A stretch of DNA of 44,286 nt from an uncultured Mailhella sp. (GTDB taxonomy: Bacteria; Desulfobacterota; Desulfovibrionia; Desulfovibrionales; Desulfovibrionaceae). Shown here one piece after another: positions 11,001 through 19,397 of the stretch. The first letter of the stretch is position 1; the number at the start of each line of letters is the position of its first letter. The stretch lies in assembly GCF_947631555.1 (NCBI RefSeq), contig NZ_CANRLT010000013.1:1-44286 (forward strand), written 5' to 3'. Under the pieces are notes generated by a model. That model was not told the DNA's origin and searched no databases. It was given only the letters and a program-made list of their open reading frames with translations. A program made the position numbers and the translations under genes.

Positions 11001-13516
11001 TGGTTGAGCCAGATACGCAGGTCGGCCGCATCATTGCTATTGCTGAAGAAAAACAAACGCACGTCATAGAGCGTATCACGACTAGCAAGGTTGTACGTCT
11101 CGCTCTTGGTCAGACCTTGCAAAAAACTGTGCAGGCCGGCAATAACAGGCTGAATGGAAGTATTACGAAAAATGGCAAGGCTGATGCCATCTCCGGCGTG
11201 AGGGCGCAAGGTATGGTATTGCCCAAGCAAATCTTCCAGCAAGGCGGATTCATCGCTTTCTGCATACAAATCAATATCGCTCAGCTTCTCCTGAAAGCGA
11301 TCACCATCGCTGTGCAATCGCGTGGAAAGCGTATCTGTTCCGGGATGTTCCAGATGGCCTATTTTGTGTATATGGCCCTCCCCACGAACTTCGCTGCTCA
11401 GAATCTGATCCCGGGTGCGCAACAGGGTACACAGGGGAGCGTGCGTGCGCGCCATGCTGAGATAGCGCTGCAACACTCTGGGAGTGAAGCCCTTCGATGT
11501 ATGGCAAGCCTGGTGGTAAACATGTCGGAACCCGGCACATAAGAAGATAATCTGCGCGTGAATCTGTTCCAGCAGCGCGGGGTGCAGTACCGTAACGACA
11601 GCCGAATCTTCATAGTCAGAAAGCCACCAGTTGATGCCCTGTTCCGGGAGAGGCTGCTGCGTAAAAAGAAAGGCGCGCATAAGCGCAGGTCCAAGACGGG
11701 TCGCGCCCTTACAGACAAGATCTTTGCCTCCCCGCAGAGCACTTTCATAGGCGTTTTTGAGCTGCCGCCAGGGGCCGTTGCCGCTGCCATCTTGCGAAAA
11801 AAGGGCATGGAACAGACTGTGGCTCGCGGCATGCCGCATAAATTCGGCATAGGCTCTGGACAGATGAGACAGCCGCCATACAAGCGGATCTTCCGTTGAG
11901 GTCTGTTCCTTGTTCAATAAATTGTCGGCAAAGCTCATCTCCGTACTATCACGCAGACCATGACGCAAAATTTCGCATGTATCATTACCATCGGGGGCAT
12001 TCAATAATTCCTCATAATACGGCAGATGATAAACCGGCAGAAGTGACGCACCGTCTGTAAACAGCGCAGCCGCGCGACGAATCAGTTCCGCATCCAACCG
12101 ATCTCCATGCTTTTCAGGAAGAATCCATTCGTAGCTAGCCTGAAACAACTCAGGTTCATCGGGGCCTTCCGCAATTTCTACCCTGAAGCGAAAAGAAGGT
12201 GTCTTGCTGGTAGCTTTGGGTGCGTCATCCGGTAGCAAGCGGCTACAGACGCGCAAGCCGTTTTCATCCTGCAAATAGGTTTCCAGCAGCATGTCTACTC
12301 CATCCAGCAAGTGGAGTAGCTGCTCTCTGGCATGTTCGCAGAGTTCTCCGGCAAGCACCTGCCCGCCGCTTTCACCATCATTGGCAAACTTGTAACTTTC
12401 TCCGTACAGGCGCAGACAGCACGCAGAGGGGAATTCGTGCTCCACGTTTTTGCGGCACGCTTCCAGCGTTATCCACAAGGCTGTCAGCAGCGTTTCCACC
12501 AGCGAACCGTAGAGCTTACGCGGGGTTTCCCTGCTTTTTTTGACGCGCGGGGGACGGCAGTGCAACACGACATCATGTAATGTCACAAAATCACAGTCGT
12601 ATAACTTTTCCCTGTCATCGCTGCTTTCCGTGTCGATATAGCACAGAACCCCTTGAAGAAATTCTCTGCCAGAGGGATATGAAGGGCAAACCTCATCGGG
12701 CCTCTCATTCAGAAGGCGCATGGCCGGAGCCCCCTGCTCCAGCTGTTCAAGGGCGGTTTCTACCGCCTTGTGGGCGGCGGTGCGATCCTTGAATTTGATG
12801 AACGAGCTGTAATCAAAAAACGGCTGGGCGGCCCTGGCATACTGCATGAATGTCTTGCCGCGACACTTACGGGCAAACCCCTGGCAGTTGGGCAGATCAA
12901 AATATCGCAGGTTGGCCAGCATTCGCTGTAACAGCTCGGAACCGCTGTACAGGCCGTTCATATCCATACTGTCCAGCCAGCCGCTGATTCGCAGTAGCCC
13001 CCCATTTGGCAGCATACGTAAAGAGTTGAGCAGGTTATCTACCTTGCTCATGGCTTTGTCGGCTGGCAAAACCAAATCCGCCGCCTCAAGGCGACTGCGA
13101 AGCCAGTCTGCAAACAGCGTATTGCCGTAGCGTGCCCATATAAAGGCTTCATCGCAGAAGGTAAAATCTTCCAACCCTGCCGTATCGGTAATCTTGTCCA
13201 CGCCGCAGAGTACGACAAGCCGTTTTTCCTGTGTACCAAGAACGTTACGATAGTAGGTAAGGTTGCCGCGCTTGTCTTCCCAGCCATTGTCGCGCGCAAG
13301 CTGCACATCTTTTGCCTGCCATCGCTGCATGGTTCTGGAGGCGATTTTCAGTTCAAGCCTGGCCTGATGTTTTCTGGCAAGTTCCGTCAATTGCCGGGCG
13401 ATGGCCAGCATGAAGGGCGCATCGTAACTAGGCAAAGTAACGAGGGTGCGACCCTGCCCATTGGCCCGCAGCATCGTTTCCACGGCAACGGAAATGGAGT
13501 GGCTGAACAAAAGCAT
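8057..13516 (-). CDS. SspH/DptH-like PT-dependent restriction protein with nuclease-like and HerA-type ATPase domains
   Basis: This is a very large protein (1819 aa). The C-terminal ~350 residues form a HerA/FtsK-type ATPase with Walker A FGSSGNGKT (about residue 1480) and Walker B SIVVLDEIQNL (about 1695). Around residues 1135-1175 the pattern PDLLWL, then LLIECK, then HAHEQL fits a PD-(D/E)xK nuclease core (D, ExK and a following Q). A strongly acidic linker (about 1330-1365) separates the two. The N-terminal half has no motif I can name. Size, HerA module and position after F and G genes match DptH/DndH/SspH. In such systems the FGH complex damages DNA lacking phosphorothioate; that role is inferred. 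The ATG directly abuts the stop of the G gene, and the 3' end overlaps the next gene by 11 bp. Confidence 0.7.
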   Translation of the reverse strand: MLLFSHSISVAVETMLRANGQGRTLVTLPSYDAPFMLAIARQLTELARKHQARLELKIASRTMQRWQAKDVQLARDNGWEDKRGNLTYYRNVLGTQEKRLVVLCGVDKITDTAGLEDFTFCDEAFIWARYGNTLFADWLRSRLEAADLVLPADKAMSKVDNLLNSLRMLPNGGLLRISGWLDSMDMNGLYSGSELLQRMLANLRYFDLPNCQGFARKCRGKTFMQYARAAQPFFDYSSFIKFKDRTAAHKAVETALEQLEQGAPAMRLLNERPDEVCPSYPSGREFLQGVLCYIDTESSDDREKLYDCDFVTLHDVVLHCRPPRVKKSRETPRKLYGSLVETLLTALWITLEACRKNVEHEFPSACCLRLYGESYKFANDGESGGQVLAGELCEHAREQLLHLLDGVDMLLETYLQDENGLRVCSRLLPDDAPKATSKTPSFRFRVEIAEGPDEPELFQASYEWILPEKHGDRLDAELIRRAAALFTDGASLLPVYHLPYYEELLNAPDGNDTCEILRHGLRDSTEMSFADNLLNKEQTSTEDPLVWRLSHLSRAYAEFMRHAASHSLFHALFSQDGSGNGPWRQLKNAYESALRGGKDLVCKGATRLGPALMRAFLFTQQPLPEQGINWWLSDYEDSAVVTVLHPALLEQIHAQIIFLCAGFRHVYHQACHTSKGFTPRVLQRYLSMARTHAPLCTLLRTRDQILSSEVRGEGHIHKIGHLEHPGTDTLSTRLHSDGDRFQEKLSDIDLYAESDESALLEDLLGQYHTLRPHAGDGISLAIFRNTSIQPVIAGLHSFLQGLTKSETYNLASRDTLYDVRLFFFSNSNDAADLRIWLNHWQERWSTAREEDSLTTNSCYRFCRISVAHQIVCSSKEMENFLRQGKIDVDIALLYDLFDVSMTSCIFKDIAQFDITSTELKFPILEKKYCVSRRESQNLSRSRVVSLRQFPATSLHSELLAALNRRPPSASSLVISHGSFHEWKDSLALLHKAAEWVICIDPAMDEALIRDSAPAGIVRDIIAFGSGVGSHGEANYTVSSEQLSCQDLCVHIGQRLASLYGDNAPDTATCRAMAENLLHAEKLAGMGLIRAASLQDTYIHDFLAYSLSRRLLQVPDTLCDTIISLDAYHHWLPSRDASHPDLLWLTGVERDGRLHLHALLIECKLACSNDAYVWHAHEQLRSGLSQLEPLFRPLGADELDDARPDRRYWWHQLHRVITSNMYVEPELHSKDPATLLEQLTEGQFSIEWEALLLTYWTDDAGTEPRWTDRWSIDGIPARQCVIGYPLQIQLALQEASSKIWEEARQQDSCPEQEDRYPDAYPLPSTEPSEDDFSEVVASLLGDETDDSVDESDEEQPDWMRTYLSPEFLEPASASLSDDPIQEDRATDSVTDPNFCAHGSGGAVALQGEGANAAGETSPTAPDESSRYVSTSESGAPEPAPTPSDISEAKSIPEQILLGVNRSGKPVYWRFRDAVNRHLIIFGSSGNGKTYAIQCLLAELARKQLNTMVLDYSQSFTPTEILPPVKPYFPESEQHVVVAKPLPINPLTRQKIPQIHADEPPYLVAGRITDIFRKIFNLGTQQVNILQDAIIESLEMYPETTFQHVEDILKSYHVDEHHNKTSLETLQSHIRSFLRTNPFTEPRDDVGWEKLYNMLPACNHVFQLASIPGVFAAGIIEFVLWDLFFHAQRSGSPEHPSIVVLDEIQNLSLQSGSPVDKILREGRKFGMGLIAATQSFSGIKQSLSTLNQAACKLYFRPADNEMAECGKQLHDVDSSFSASEWKEQLARLKRGECYLVGPVSSQERPVRFVKIASMEERGFGN

Positions 13517-15175
13517 CTAGGCCTCCAGACTTTCAGCGATGGGATTATGGACAAGGGAGCAGGCATCGGAAAGGTGTATCAGAAAATTTCCGTCTTCCAG
13601 CATATTGTGCAGCCAGGCATCACAACGGACAGAAAAGAGCGCCGACTGCCCGCTCAACCAGCGCTGCGCCTCTTCAAAGCCCTCTGCGTCAAAGACAAAG
13701 CCATGCCAGGCCCGCACGCGCCGCTTGAACGTATCCAGACTCAGATGTTTTTGTGCGGGCACAAGCGTTAAAACCAGCAAACGCAGAATTCGCGCTGACA
13801 AAACAAAGCGTTCGCCGCTGCCGGTACGGGGCACCATCAGCCCCAGATAATTTTTGGCAAGCGAAGCGAACAGACCCGCCGCGTATTTGCGGCTGACCAC
13901 ATCGCCCAGAAATTTCTTTTTTGCGGCTTCCAGATCTGTGTGAGCCCCCTTGTTTTTACCGGCGGGCTCATACGTGCAGTTGGGCAGCTGTGCCAGAATC
14001 AGCCGCTCCTGCATGGTGCGCAGGTATTTGCAGGCATGCTGCGAAACACTGCGCAAGGCAAAATTTGCCTCATCCAAAGCCGTAACGGGGATCAGGTAGC
14101 CGGGCCAAGGCAGGGGTTGCCTGGTCAGAAACGCTGTTCTGGCCAGTAATGTACGCAGAATTTGCAGGCCACAGGCGGTTTCAAGCAACGCAAGCCGCTC
14201 CATAATGTCAACATCTGCCCGCAGAATGTGCAATAATTCAACGGCAAACAGATAGCCTTCCTTCCAACTGTCGGCGGCGCACCAACCCATGGCTTGATAG
14301 CGCGGCTCCCCGTCCCGATCCGCATCCGTACTGAGGGCGGTTTCCTCTTCCAGCTCGCAAATGAGCGAGGCCAGATCGTCCAGCCCGGAATAGGAAAGCT
14401 GCATAGCGGCCAGCGCTTGTTCCAGAGCCAGACGCAGACCTTCGGGGTCAAGTTCCTCCGGACCAAGACCCAGCGCCGCATCTTTATTCCAGCGGACGAT
14501 TTCGTCCTGCTTTCTGCTCAGGGCAAGGCAGAGTTGGTAGTAAAGGACGTCTCCACCATGAGACATAAACGCATACTTATTATTGCTAAAAAACGGGAGC
14601 GCCTCATCCCAAGTAGATGCAGCTTTTCCCTTTGTTTCTTCCCAAATAGTTTCTGCTGTCAAAAGATGCGGACAAAGCGGCAGGAATTGCTGTGCGCACC
14701 AGGTACGGCCTTCCCCTGTGGAACGTAAACCAAGAAACAAGTTTTCCAAATCGCGCAGAATGGCGCTCTTGTCGGCGTCGGAGTCGGTACGCAAGCGCTC
14801 ACGGAGCCTTTTTTGCAGCTCATCAAAATGGTCACGGTGGGTTTTGTGGCGGGCATCTAGACGAGACGCACCTAAAAAAGCAAATAATTTCAAATTCAAA
14901 CGTGCCGAAGGCGCATACTCTAAACGGAGACCGCCAGACACATTCAATACCTCACGAGAGGGAAAACATCCCTCAATGGGAGAATATGGCTGTTGCGCAA
15001 GCCGCTTGGGAGAAAACAGAATAAGCAGCAATTCGTTGAGAAATTCCGGCAAACTCTGATCTGTAAAAAGACGTTTACCGAAAAAACGGAACGCGGGATT
15101 CTCTTTCCAATCATTAACACTAACAGAAGAAAAAAGAGAGGCGGCCGGGTAGAGATGGGGTTCAGTGTGTTCCAC
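13517..15175 (-). CDS. SspG/DptG-like restriction protein
   Basis: The 552-aa product has no motif that I can name with certainty. It is rich in Leu and charged residues and probably all-helical. The call rests mainly on position: it lies between the F and H genes, as DptG does in FGH modules. The start is GTG 15175, with GGAGGTG just upstream inside the last codons of the F gene, giving a 14-bp overlap and probable translational coupling. Known DptG proteins are somewhat shorter. The assignment should be checked by profile search. Confidence 0.55.
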   Translation of the reverse strand: MEHTEPHLYPAASLFSSVSVNDWKENPAFRFFGKRLFTDQSLPEFLNELLLILFSPKRLAQQPYSPIEGCFPSREVLNVSGGLRLEYAPSARLNLKLFAFLGASRLDARHKTHRDHFDELQKRLRERLRTDSDADKSAILRDLENLFLGLRSTGEGRTWCAQQFLPLCPHLLTAETIWEETKGKAASTWDEALPFFSNNKYAFMSHGGDVLYYQLCLALSRKQDEIVRWNKDAALGLGPEELDPEGLRLALEQALAAMQLSYSGLDDLASLICELEEETALSTDADRDGEPRYQAMGWCAADSWKEGYLFAVELLHILRADVDIMERLALLETACGLQILRTLLARTAFLTRQPLPWPGYLIPVTALDEANFALRSVSQHACKYLRTMQERLILAQLPNCTYEPAGKNKGAHTDLEAAKKKFLGDVVSRKYAAGLFASLAKNYLGLMVPRTGSGERFVLSARILRLLVLTLVPAQKHLSLDTFKRRVRAWHGFVFDAEGFEEAQRWLSGQSALFSVRCDAWLHNMLEDGNFLIHLSDACSLVHNPIAESLEA

Positions 15176-17432
15176 GAATCACCTCCAGCATAGTATCGTT
15201 TAATATGTAGTCATCCTGAATCAATTTATAATCGGAACAGTAACGCAGCAGACGTATGGGCTGCGCTCCCTCATCTTCCTTCATGCAGCGGAGAATCTGG
15301 GCCTTTAAGGTATCAAGTTGTTGGGCAAAGGTAGCTCGGGGCAAATCGCCTATCGCGCCCTCATAGCGGCGCAGCACATAATCTAGAAAGGGAACCGTCA
15401 GCTCTAGCGGGGTTATGCCCTGCAGATTGCGCCGCCCTTCCAGTAGCAGGGATGGGCTGCCGTCCGGGCGGTTCTGGAGCCGCAAATCAAAATTTTCCTG
15501 CCATGAAACCGAACAAAGCACGATTTGTACGCTCTGCCGTAAAAGAGGCGTAGGACGATTCAAGGTAATATACAAACTGTGCTGCCGGGTACTGGTTGGC
15601 AGATGTATGCCGGTAAAGTGTTCCTGCAGAACATGAAACAGGCAGGTCAGCAGGTGGCGTTTGACGCCAGTCTCCAATTGGGTCTGCCCGTGTAACCCGG
15701 CATACAGGACTACACCGGGCGACCGGAGAAATTCCTGCTGCAGCCGATTCTGCAAATCCTTCCCGCTAGGACGAGCGCAAAAATAAAGAAGACGTCTGGC
15801 TTGCAGGCGGGCTTCCGCACCGGCAGATGGGTCTGCCTGCGTGCTGCCCCGCCGCAACAGGCGCTGCAAAAACGGAACGACTTGCGAAGGAAGCCCCAGC
15901 ATCTTTGCATCAGTAGGCAACGCATGCCAGAGCTTCTTGTCCACACACGGTAAAGGGTATGCGCCCAACCGCTGTTCGTGTACGGCCCGAATGGCGGCCA
16001 TATCTCCCACCAGGCTGTCAGGTCTGGCGTGCGGCCCACCAAAAAAGAGATTGTACACATGCTGCCTTGAGCCAATATGGGGTTCAAGAATTTCTGCCCG
16101 GCACAAGCTTTGCTCATCCAAGCCGCCTGTCAGGCAATAGGCCAGATGTTCGCTCAGCTGCCGCATGGTCAGGCGAATTCCATAGGCCTGCAAACGTTTG
16201 TAGGCGAGAAACAGACGCTGGCGGGCCGGGCTGTTCGTATCCGCGAGTAACATCCGATTAAAATGAACGGGGCAGGCACTTTGATGGCGACAGGCAGAGC
16301 ATTGTGTCCATAGCTCCGGCTTCAGCATGTTGGAAAGGACGGTCTGCGCAAGAGGGAGATTATCACGCAAAGCCAGATTATAGATTTTGAACGGTCGCCC
16401 CCGAAAGGAAAAACTGTCATCCTGCTCTCTGCTCAGACTGCCAAGCAGTGAACTCTCCAGCTCCACATGCCGGGAAGCATCCTTTTCCTGCGACAGAAAA
16501 AATTCACGTAATGCGCCGGTATTGGAAACAAGCAAACTCCGCGTCTGACCATCGAGCAGATCCTTAAGCAGCTCTTCGTGCCGATGATGCTCCTGCTCAC
16601 TAAGGTCTTTGATCAGCAGAGCCTTATGACCATCTATGGTAAAATGCACACGGCTGTTCCCTAGTTCCGGGAGAGGCTGCTCAAAGGGAATGCCGCATAA
16701 TTTACGATAGACGGCAAAAGCCAGCGTTGTCTTGCCATCCCCGGCGTGCCCTGTAAGAATGATGCTGTGCGTGCCAGCTTTTAAATCTCTGACGAGCTCA
16801 TCTTCCAGAGGATGCGGCGCGACAACTCGGGCAAAGAGAGGATTCTGTGCCTGAAATTCTGCCAGCGCATTTTCATTTCCACCATGAATACGTTGCAACG
16901 TTGTCAAATAGCTTATAAAATTAGCACATTGTTTAGATAATGGAGATGGCACTGATGAAGTTACTTCTTTACTTTTTTCCATAATACTCATACATACATG
17001 TTTTATTTTCTCAGCAAGTTTTTTACGAAAATTTTTATTCTGGAAGTTATGATGCATACCTTCAGAAAGATATGCGTATTCAATCACCTCACGGATTCTT
17101 TTAAGTGTAAAACGTGAATTTTTATTTTTTATAATGTCATTATATATTTCATCTTTATCTTTTTTTATTTTTAAAAACCAAAATTTATTATTTACAAGAT
17201 AAAAGAATGGATATTCAATAGCGTTTTTAGGGAGAAAAGTTTCTCCAAAAAATCTCTCAGCTATATAGTTGAATATGTCTATTACTTCATCAATATTTAT
17301 TCTATTATCTCGATTTGGATTTACATTATAAAGATGAGTTACGGAAAGAAGTAGTATATATTTATGAGGATGAATAGACTTCACCTCATTCATCATATTT
17401 TTATCAAGAATCAAATCTAATTTGCTATTCAT
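15162..17432 (-). CDS. SspF/DptF-like P-loop protein with N-terminal sulfur-binding-domain-like extension
   Basis: The 756-aa product has two parts. Residues ~190-756 look like DptF: Walker A TGHAGDGKTT (about residue 227) and a four-cysteine cluster CSACRHQSACP (about 378). Residues 1-150 are an addition: HPHKYILLLSV, then a helix, IEYPFFYLVNNKFWFL, and RIREVIEYAYLSEG followed by NFRKKLAEKI. That succession (HK-LLL, YPF-x2-L-x3-FW, EYAYL, FR-x2-L) is the pattern I know from the N-terminal DNA-sulfur-recognition domain of ScoMcrA-type HNH nucleases. Residues 1-178 are encoded by markedly AT-richer DNA than the rest. The gene starts one base after the cysteine desulfurase stop and overlaps the G gene by 14 bp. 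The P-loop call is firm, DptF-like is likely, and the SBD-like call is moderate. Confidence 0.7.
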   Translation of the reverse strand: MNSKLDLILDKNMMNEVKSIHPHKYILLLSVTHLYNVNPNRDNRINIDEVIDIFNYIAERFFGETFLPKNAIEYPFFYLVNNKFWFLKIKKDKDEIYNDIIKNKNSRFTLKRIREVIEYAYLSEGMHHNFQNKNFRKKLAEKIKHVCMSIMEKSKEVTSSVPSPLSKQCANFISYLTTLQRIHGGNENALAEFQAQNPLFARVVAPHPLEDELVRDLKAGTHSIILTGHAGDGKTTLAFAVYRKLCGIPFEQPLPELGNSRVHFTIDGHKALLIKDLSEQEHHRHEELLKDLLDGQTRSLLVSNTGALREFFLSQEKDASRHVELESSLLGSLSREQDDSFSFRGRPFKIYNLALRDNLPLAQTVLSNMLKPELWTQCSACRHQSACPVHFNRMLLADTNSPARQRLFLAYKRLQAYGIRLTMRQLSEHLAYCLTGGLDEQSLCRAEILEPHIGSRQHVYNLFFGGPHARPDSLVGDMAAIRAVHEQRLGAYPLPCVDKKLWHALPTDAKMLGLPSQVVPFLQRLLRRGSTQADPSAGAEARLQARRLLYFCARPSGKDLQNRLQQEFLRSPGVVLYAGLHGQTQLETGVKRHLLTCLFHVLQEHFTGIHLPTSTRQHSLYITLNRPTPLLRQSVQIVLCSVSWQENFDLRLQNRPDGSPSLLLEGRRNLQGITPLELTVPFLDYVLRRYEGAIGDLPRATFAQQLDTLKAQILRCMKEDEGAQPIRLLRYCSDYKLIQDDYILNDTMLEVIRGTH

Positions 17433-17433
17433 C

Positions 17434-18555
17434 CTAAACGACCTCTTCTATTGAGCTTATCAATAACTCTATATCATGCTTTGTAACATTCTCAAGAAGA
17501 GTAAATCGTAAAAATTTGTTTTTTAATTTTTTTTCTATCAACACACTATCAACAACATGCGATAGACCTATGACACCAGATTTACAGGCAGAGCCATCTG
17601 AAAACAGTACATCCTTACACCGCAAAAAGAGCATATCTGCATCAATACCTTCAATAAGAAGGCCAGAGGTATTAGGGAGCCTATCTACGTTTTTTCCCAA
17701 CACACTAATAGAATTATTAAATTTTCTTCCAAGAGAATCTTCTAACAAATCCCGTAAAGTAGCAACATTTTCCAAGACATTTGCTGGGCGTTGCTGCAGC
17801 CTGTCGCAGGCAGCACCAAAACCAACAATGCCCGGCACATTCAGCGTGCCGGGGCGCAGGCCGCCCTCCTGCCCTCCGCCGCGCAGTGGGCGCGGCCAGG
17901 GCCAGCGCAGCGGGCCGCCCTTGACAAAAAGCGCACCGATGCCCTTGGGGCCATAAATTTTATGGGCGCTGAATGAAGCGAAGTCACATTCCCAGTCCAG
18001 CATGGAAACAGGCATTTTCCCCAATGCCTGCACCGCATCCACATGAAAGAACGCCCCAACCTCATGTGCAAGCCGGGAAATTTGAAGAACAGGCTGAATA
18101 GTACCGATTTCGTTGTTGGCGGCCTGAACGGAAACCAGTGCGGTTTCCGGCGTTATGGCTCGAGCTGCGGCATCTAGGTCAACAACGCCATCCGGCGTAA
18201 CCGGCAAACGGGTAACCTCGAAACCCTGCTCCTCCAGCAGGGCGGCGCTTTCCAGCACAGACTTGTGTTCTATGGCGCTGACAACAACGTGGCGCCGTGT
18301 ACGGGGGGCCAGCAGCAACCCCCAAAAAACAAGATTGGTGCTTTCTGTTGCGCCAGAGGTAAAGATTATTTCCTGCGGACGGGCATCCAGACATTCGGCC
18401 ACAGAACGTCGTGCCGCGGCTACAGCCTGTGCGGCCACACGCCCGGCGCAGTGCGGGCTGGACGCATTGGCGAAAGCATCACTCCAATAAGGGCGCATGG
18501 CCTCCTGCACTTCTGGTGCACAGGGGGTTGTTGCATTGGCGTCAAAATACAGCAT
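17434..18555 (-). CDS. sspA: Cysteine desulfurase, SspA/DndA/IscS-like
   Basis: This PLP enzyme would take sulfur from L-cysteine as a persulfide and pass it to the PT machinery. Visible features are the N-terminal YFDANATTP, the AHK Schiff-base lysine (about residue 200) and the persulfide cysteine in SDGSACKSG (about residue 323). The length (373 aa) is normal. The start is ATG 18555, preceded by AGGAGG; an upstream in-frame extension to 18633 would overlap the previous gene and does not fit the family. It follows the SspD-like gene by 14 bp and precedes the F gene by one base, so sulfur supply is built into the operon. The last third, including the catalytic cysteine, is AT-rich, unlike the first two thirds. 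A housekeeping IscS/NifS is excluded mainly by context. Confidence 0.85.
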   Translation of the reverse strand: MLYFDANATTPCAPEVQEAMRPYWSDAFANASSPHCAGRVAAQAVAAARRSVAECLDARPQEIIFTSGATESTNLVFWGLLLAPRTRRHVVVSAIEHKSVLESAALLEEQGFEVTRLPVTPDGVVDLDAAARAITPETALVSVQAANNEIGTIQPVLQISRLAHEVGAFFHVDAVQALGKMPVSMLDWECDFASFSAHKIYGPKGIGALFVKGGPLRWPWPRPLRGGGQEGGLRPGTLNVPGIVGFGAACDRLQQRPANVLENVATLRDLLEDSLGRKFNNSISVLGKNVDRLPNTSGLLIEGIDADMLFLRCKDVLFSDGSACKSGVIGLSHVVDSVLIEKKLKNKFLRFTLLENVTKHDIELLISSIEEVV

Positions 18556-18569
18556 GCCCTTCCTCCTGT

Positions 18570-19397
18570 TCAGATATGGCAGACAAGGCAGGCCAGTTCC
18601 TGCCCCTCCGCGTCTCCGTCCCACATGTCGCACAGGCGTTGATTGCTCGCAAATTTCTGCGCTTCGCGCCGCATGCGCTTTTCGTATTCTTTTTTAATGG
18701 CTGCCACGCGTTCGGGCCTGCACAGCTCCTCCAGACTTTCGTCCTGCATCCAGGTAAAGCGTTCGCCGGTATCCGGATCTATTTTTTCATAAGATTGGGC
18801 CAGCTCGAACAGATCTTTATGGTTCTCCAGCAAGCCCACCCATTCGCGCTTTTGCTGGAAGAAGCAAAAATAGCAGCCGGATCGTGAGCGCCATTGATAA
18901 TAGCTAGGCAATCCCAAACCGCAATCTTCCAGAATGCGATAGATGTCGCTTTTGATAAGCCCGTCTTCCGCAAAGGGAAACACCGTTGTCACGCCGGGCT
19001 TGCCTGAAATATAGCCCTGCCGGTGAGGTTCATCAGCACGTATCCCCACATAGCTGACAACAGGATCATCTCCGATAAATTTTTCATAGGGCTTGAGCTT
19101 GAGCATTCGCGTACACCAACGAGTGTTGGCATCAGGCAGCACACCGGAAAACATCTTCAAATAAAAATCGAATCCCTCTGCTGCTGATATGGTATGTATT
19201 TTCATATCAAGAAATGATTCTAATTTTTTTAAATAATCATAAGTTTCTTCCAGCTCTACTCCTGTATCACAAAACACATATTCAAGATTTGGAACTTTAT
19301 CCCGAAGATACACAGCCATGGCGGAACTGTCCTTGCCGCCAGAAAGGGCAAGAATATGCCGTCTGTCTGTCTTTTTCGCCCATTCTCGCCAATTCAT
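18570..19397 (-). CDS. sspD: PAPS-reductase/ATP-pyrophosphatase family protein, SspD/DndC-like
   Basis: The 275-aa protein belongs to the adenine-nucleotide alpha-hydrolase (PP-loop) family. The PP-loop SGGKDS is at residues 19-24. Cysteines that could hold an Fe-S cluster or carry sulfur are in RWCTR (about 95), GCYFC (about 174 and 177) and CLVC (270, 273). In PT systems this protein is thought to adenylate the DNA backbone and insert sulfur delivered by the cysteine desulfurase. The start ATG overlaps the stop of the SspC-like gene (ATGA, 4 bp), and the desulfurase gene follows 14 bp later. The region 19140-19300 is AT-rich. A sulfate-assimilation CysH is unlikely given the neighbours. Confidence 0.85.
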   Translation of the reverse strand: MNWREWAKKTDRRHILALSGGKDSSAMAVYLRDKVPNLEYVFCDTGVELEETYDYLKKLESFLDMKIHTISAAEGFDFYLKMFSGVLPDANTRWCTRMLKLKPYEKFIGDDPVVSYVGIRADEPHRQGYISGKPGVTTVFPFAEDGLIKSDIYRILEDCGLGLPSYYQWRSRSGCYFCFFQQKREWVGLLENHKDLFELAQSYEKIDPDTGERFTWMQDESLEELCRPERVAAIKKEYEKRMRREAQKFASNQRLCDMWDGDAEGQELACLVCHI

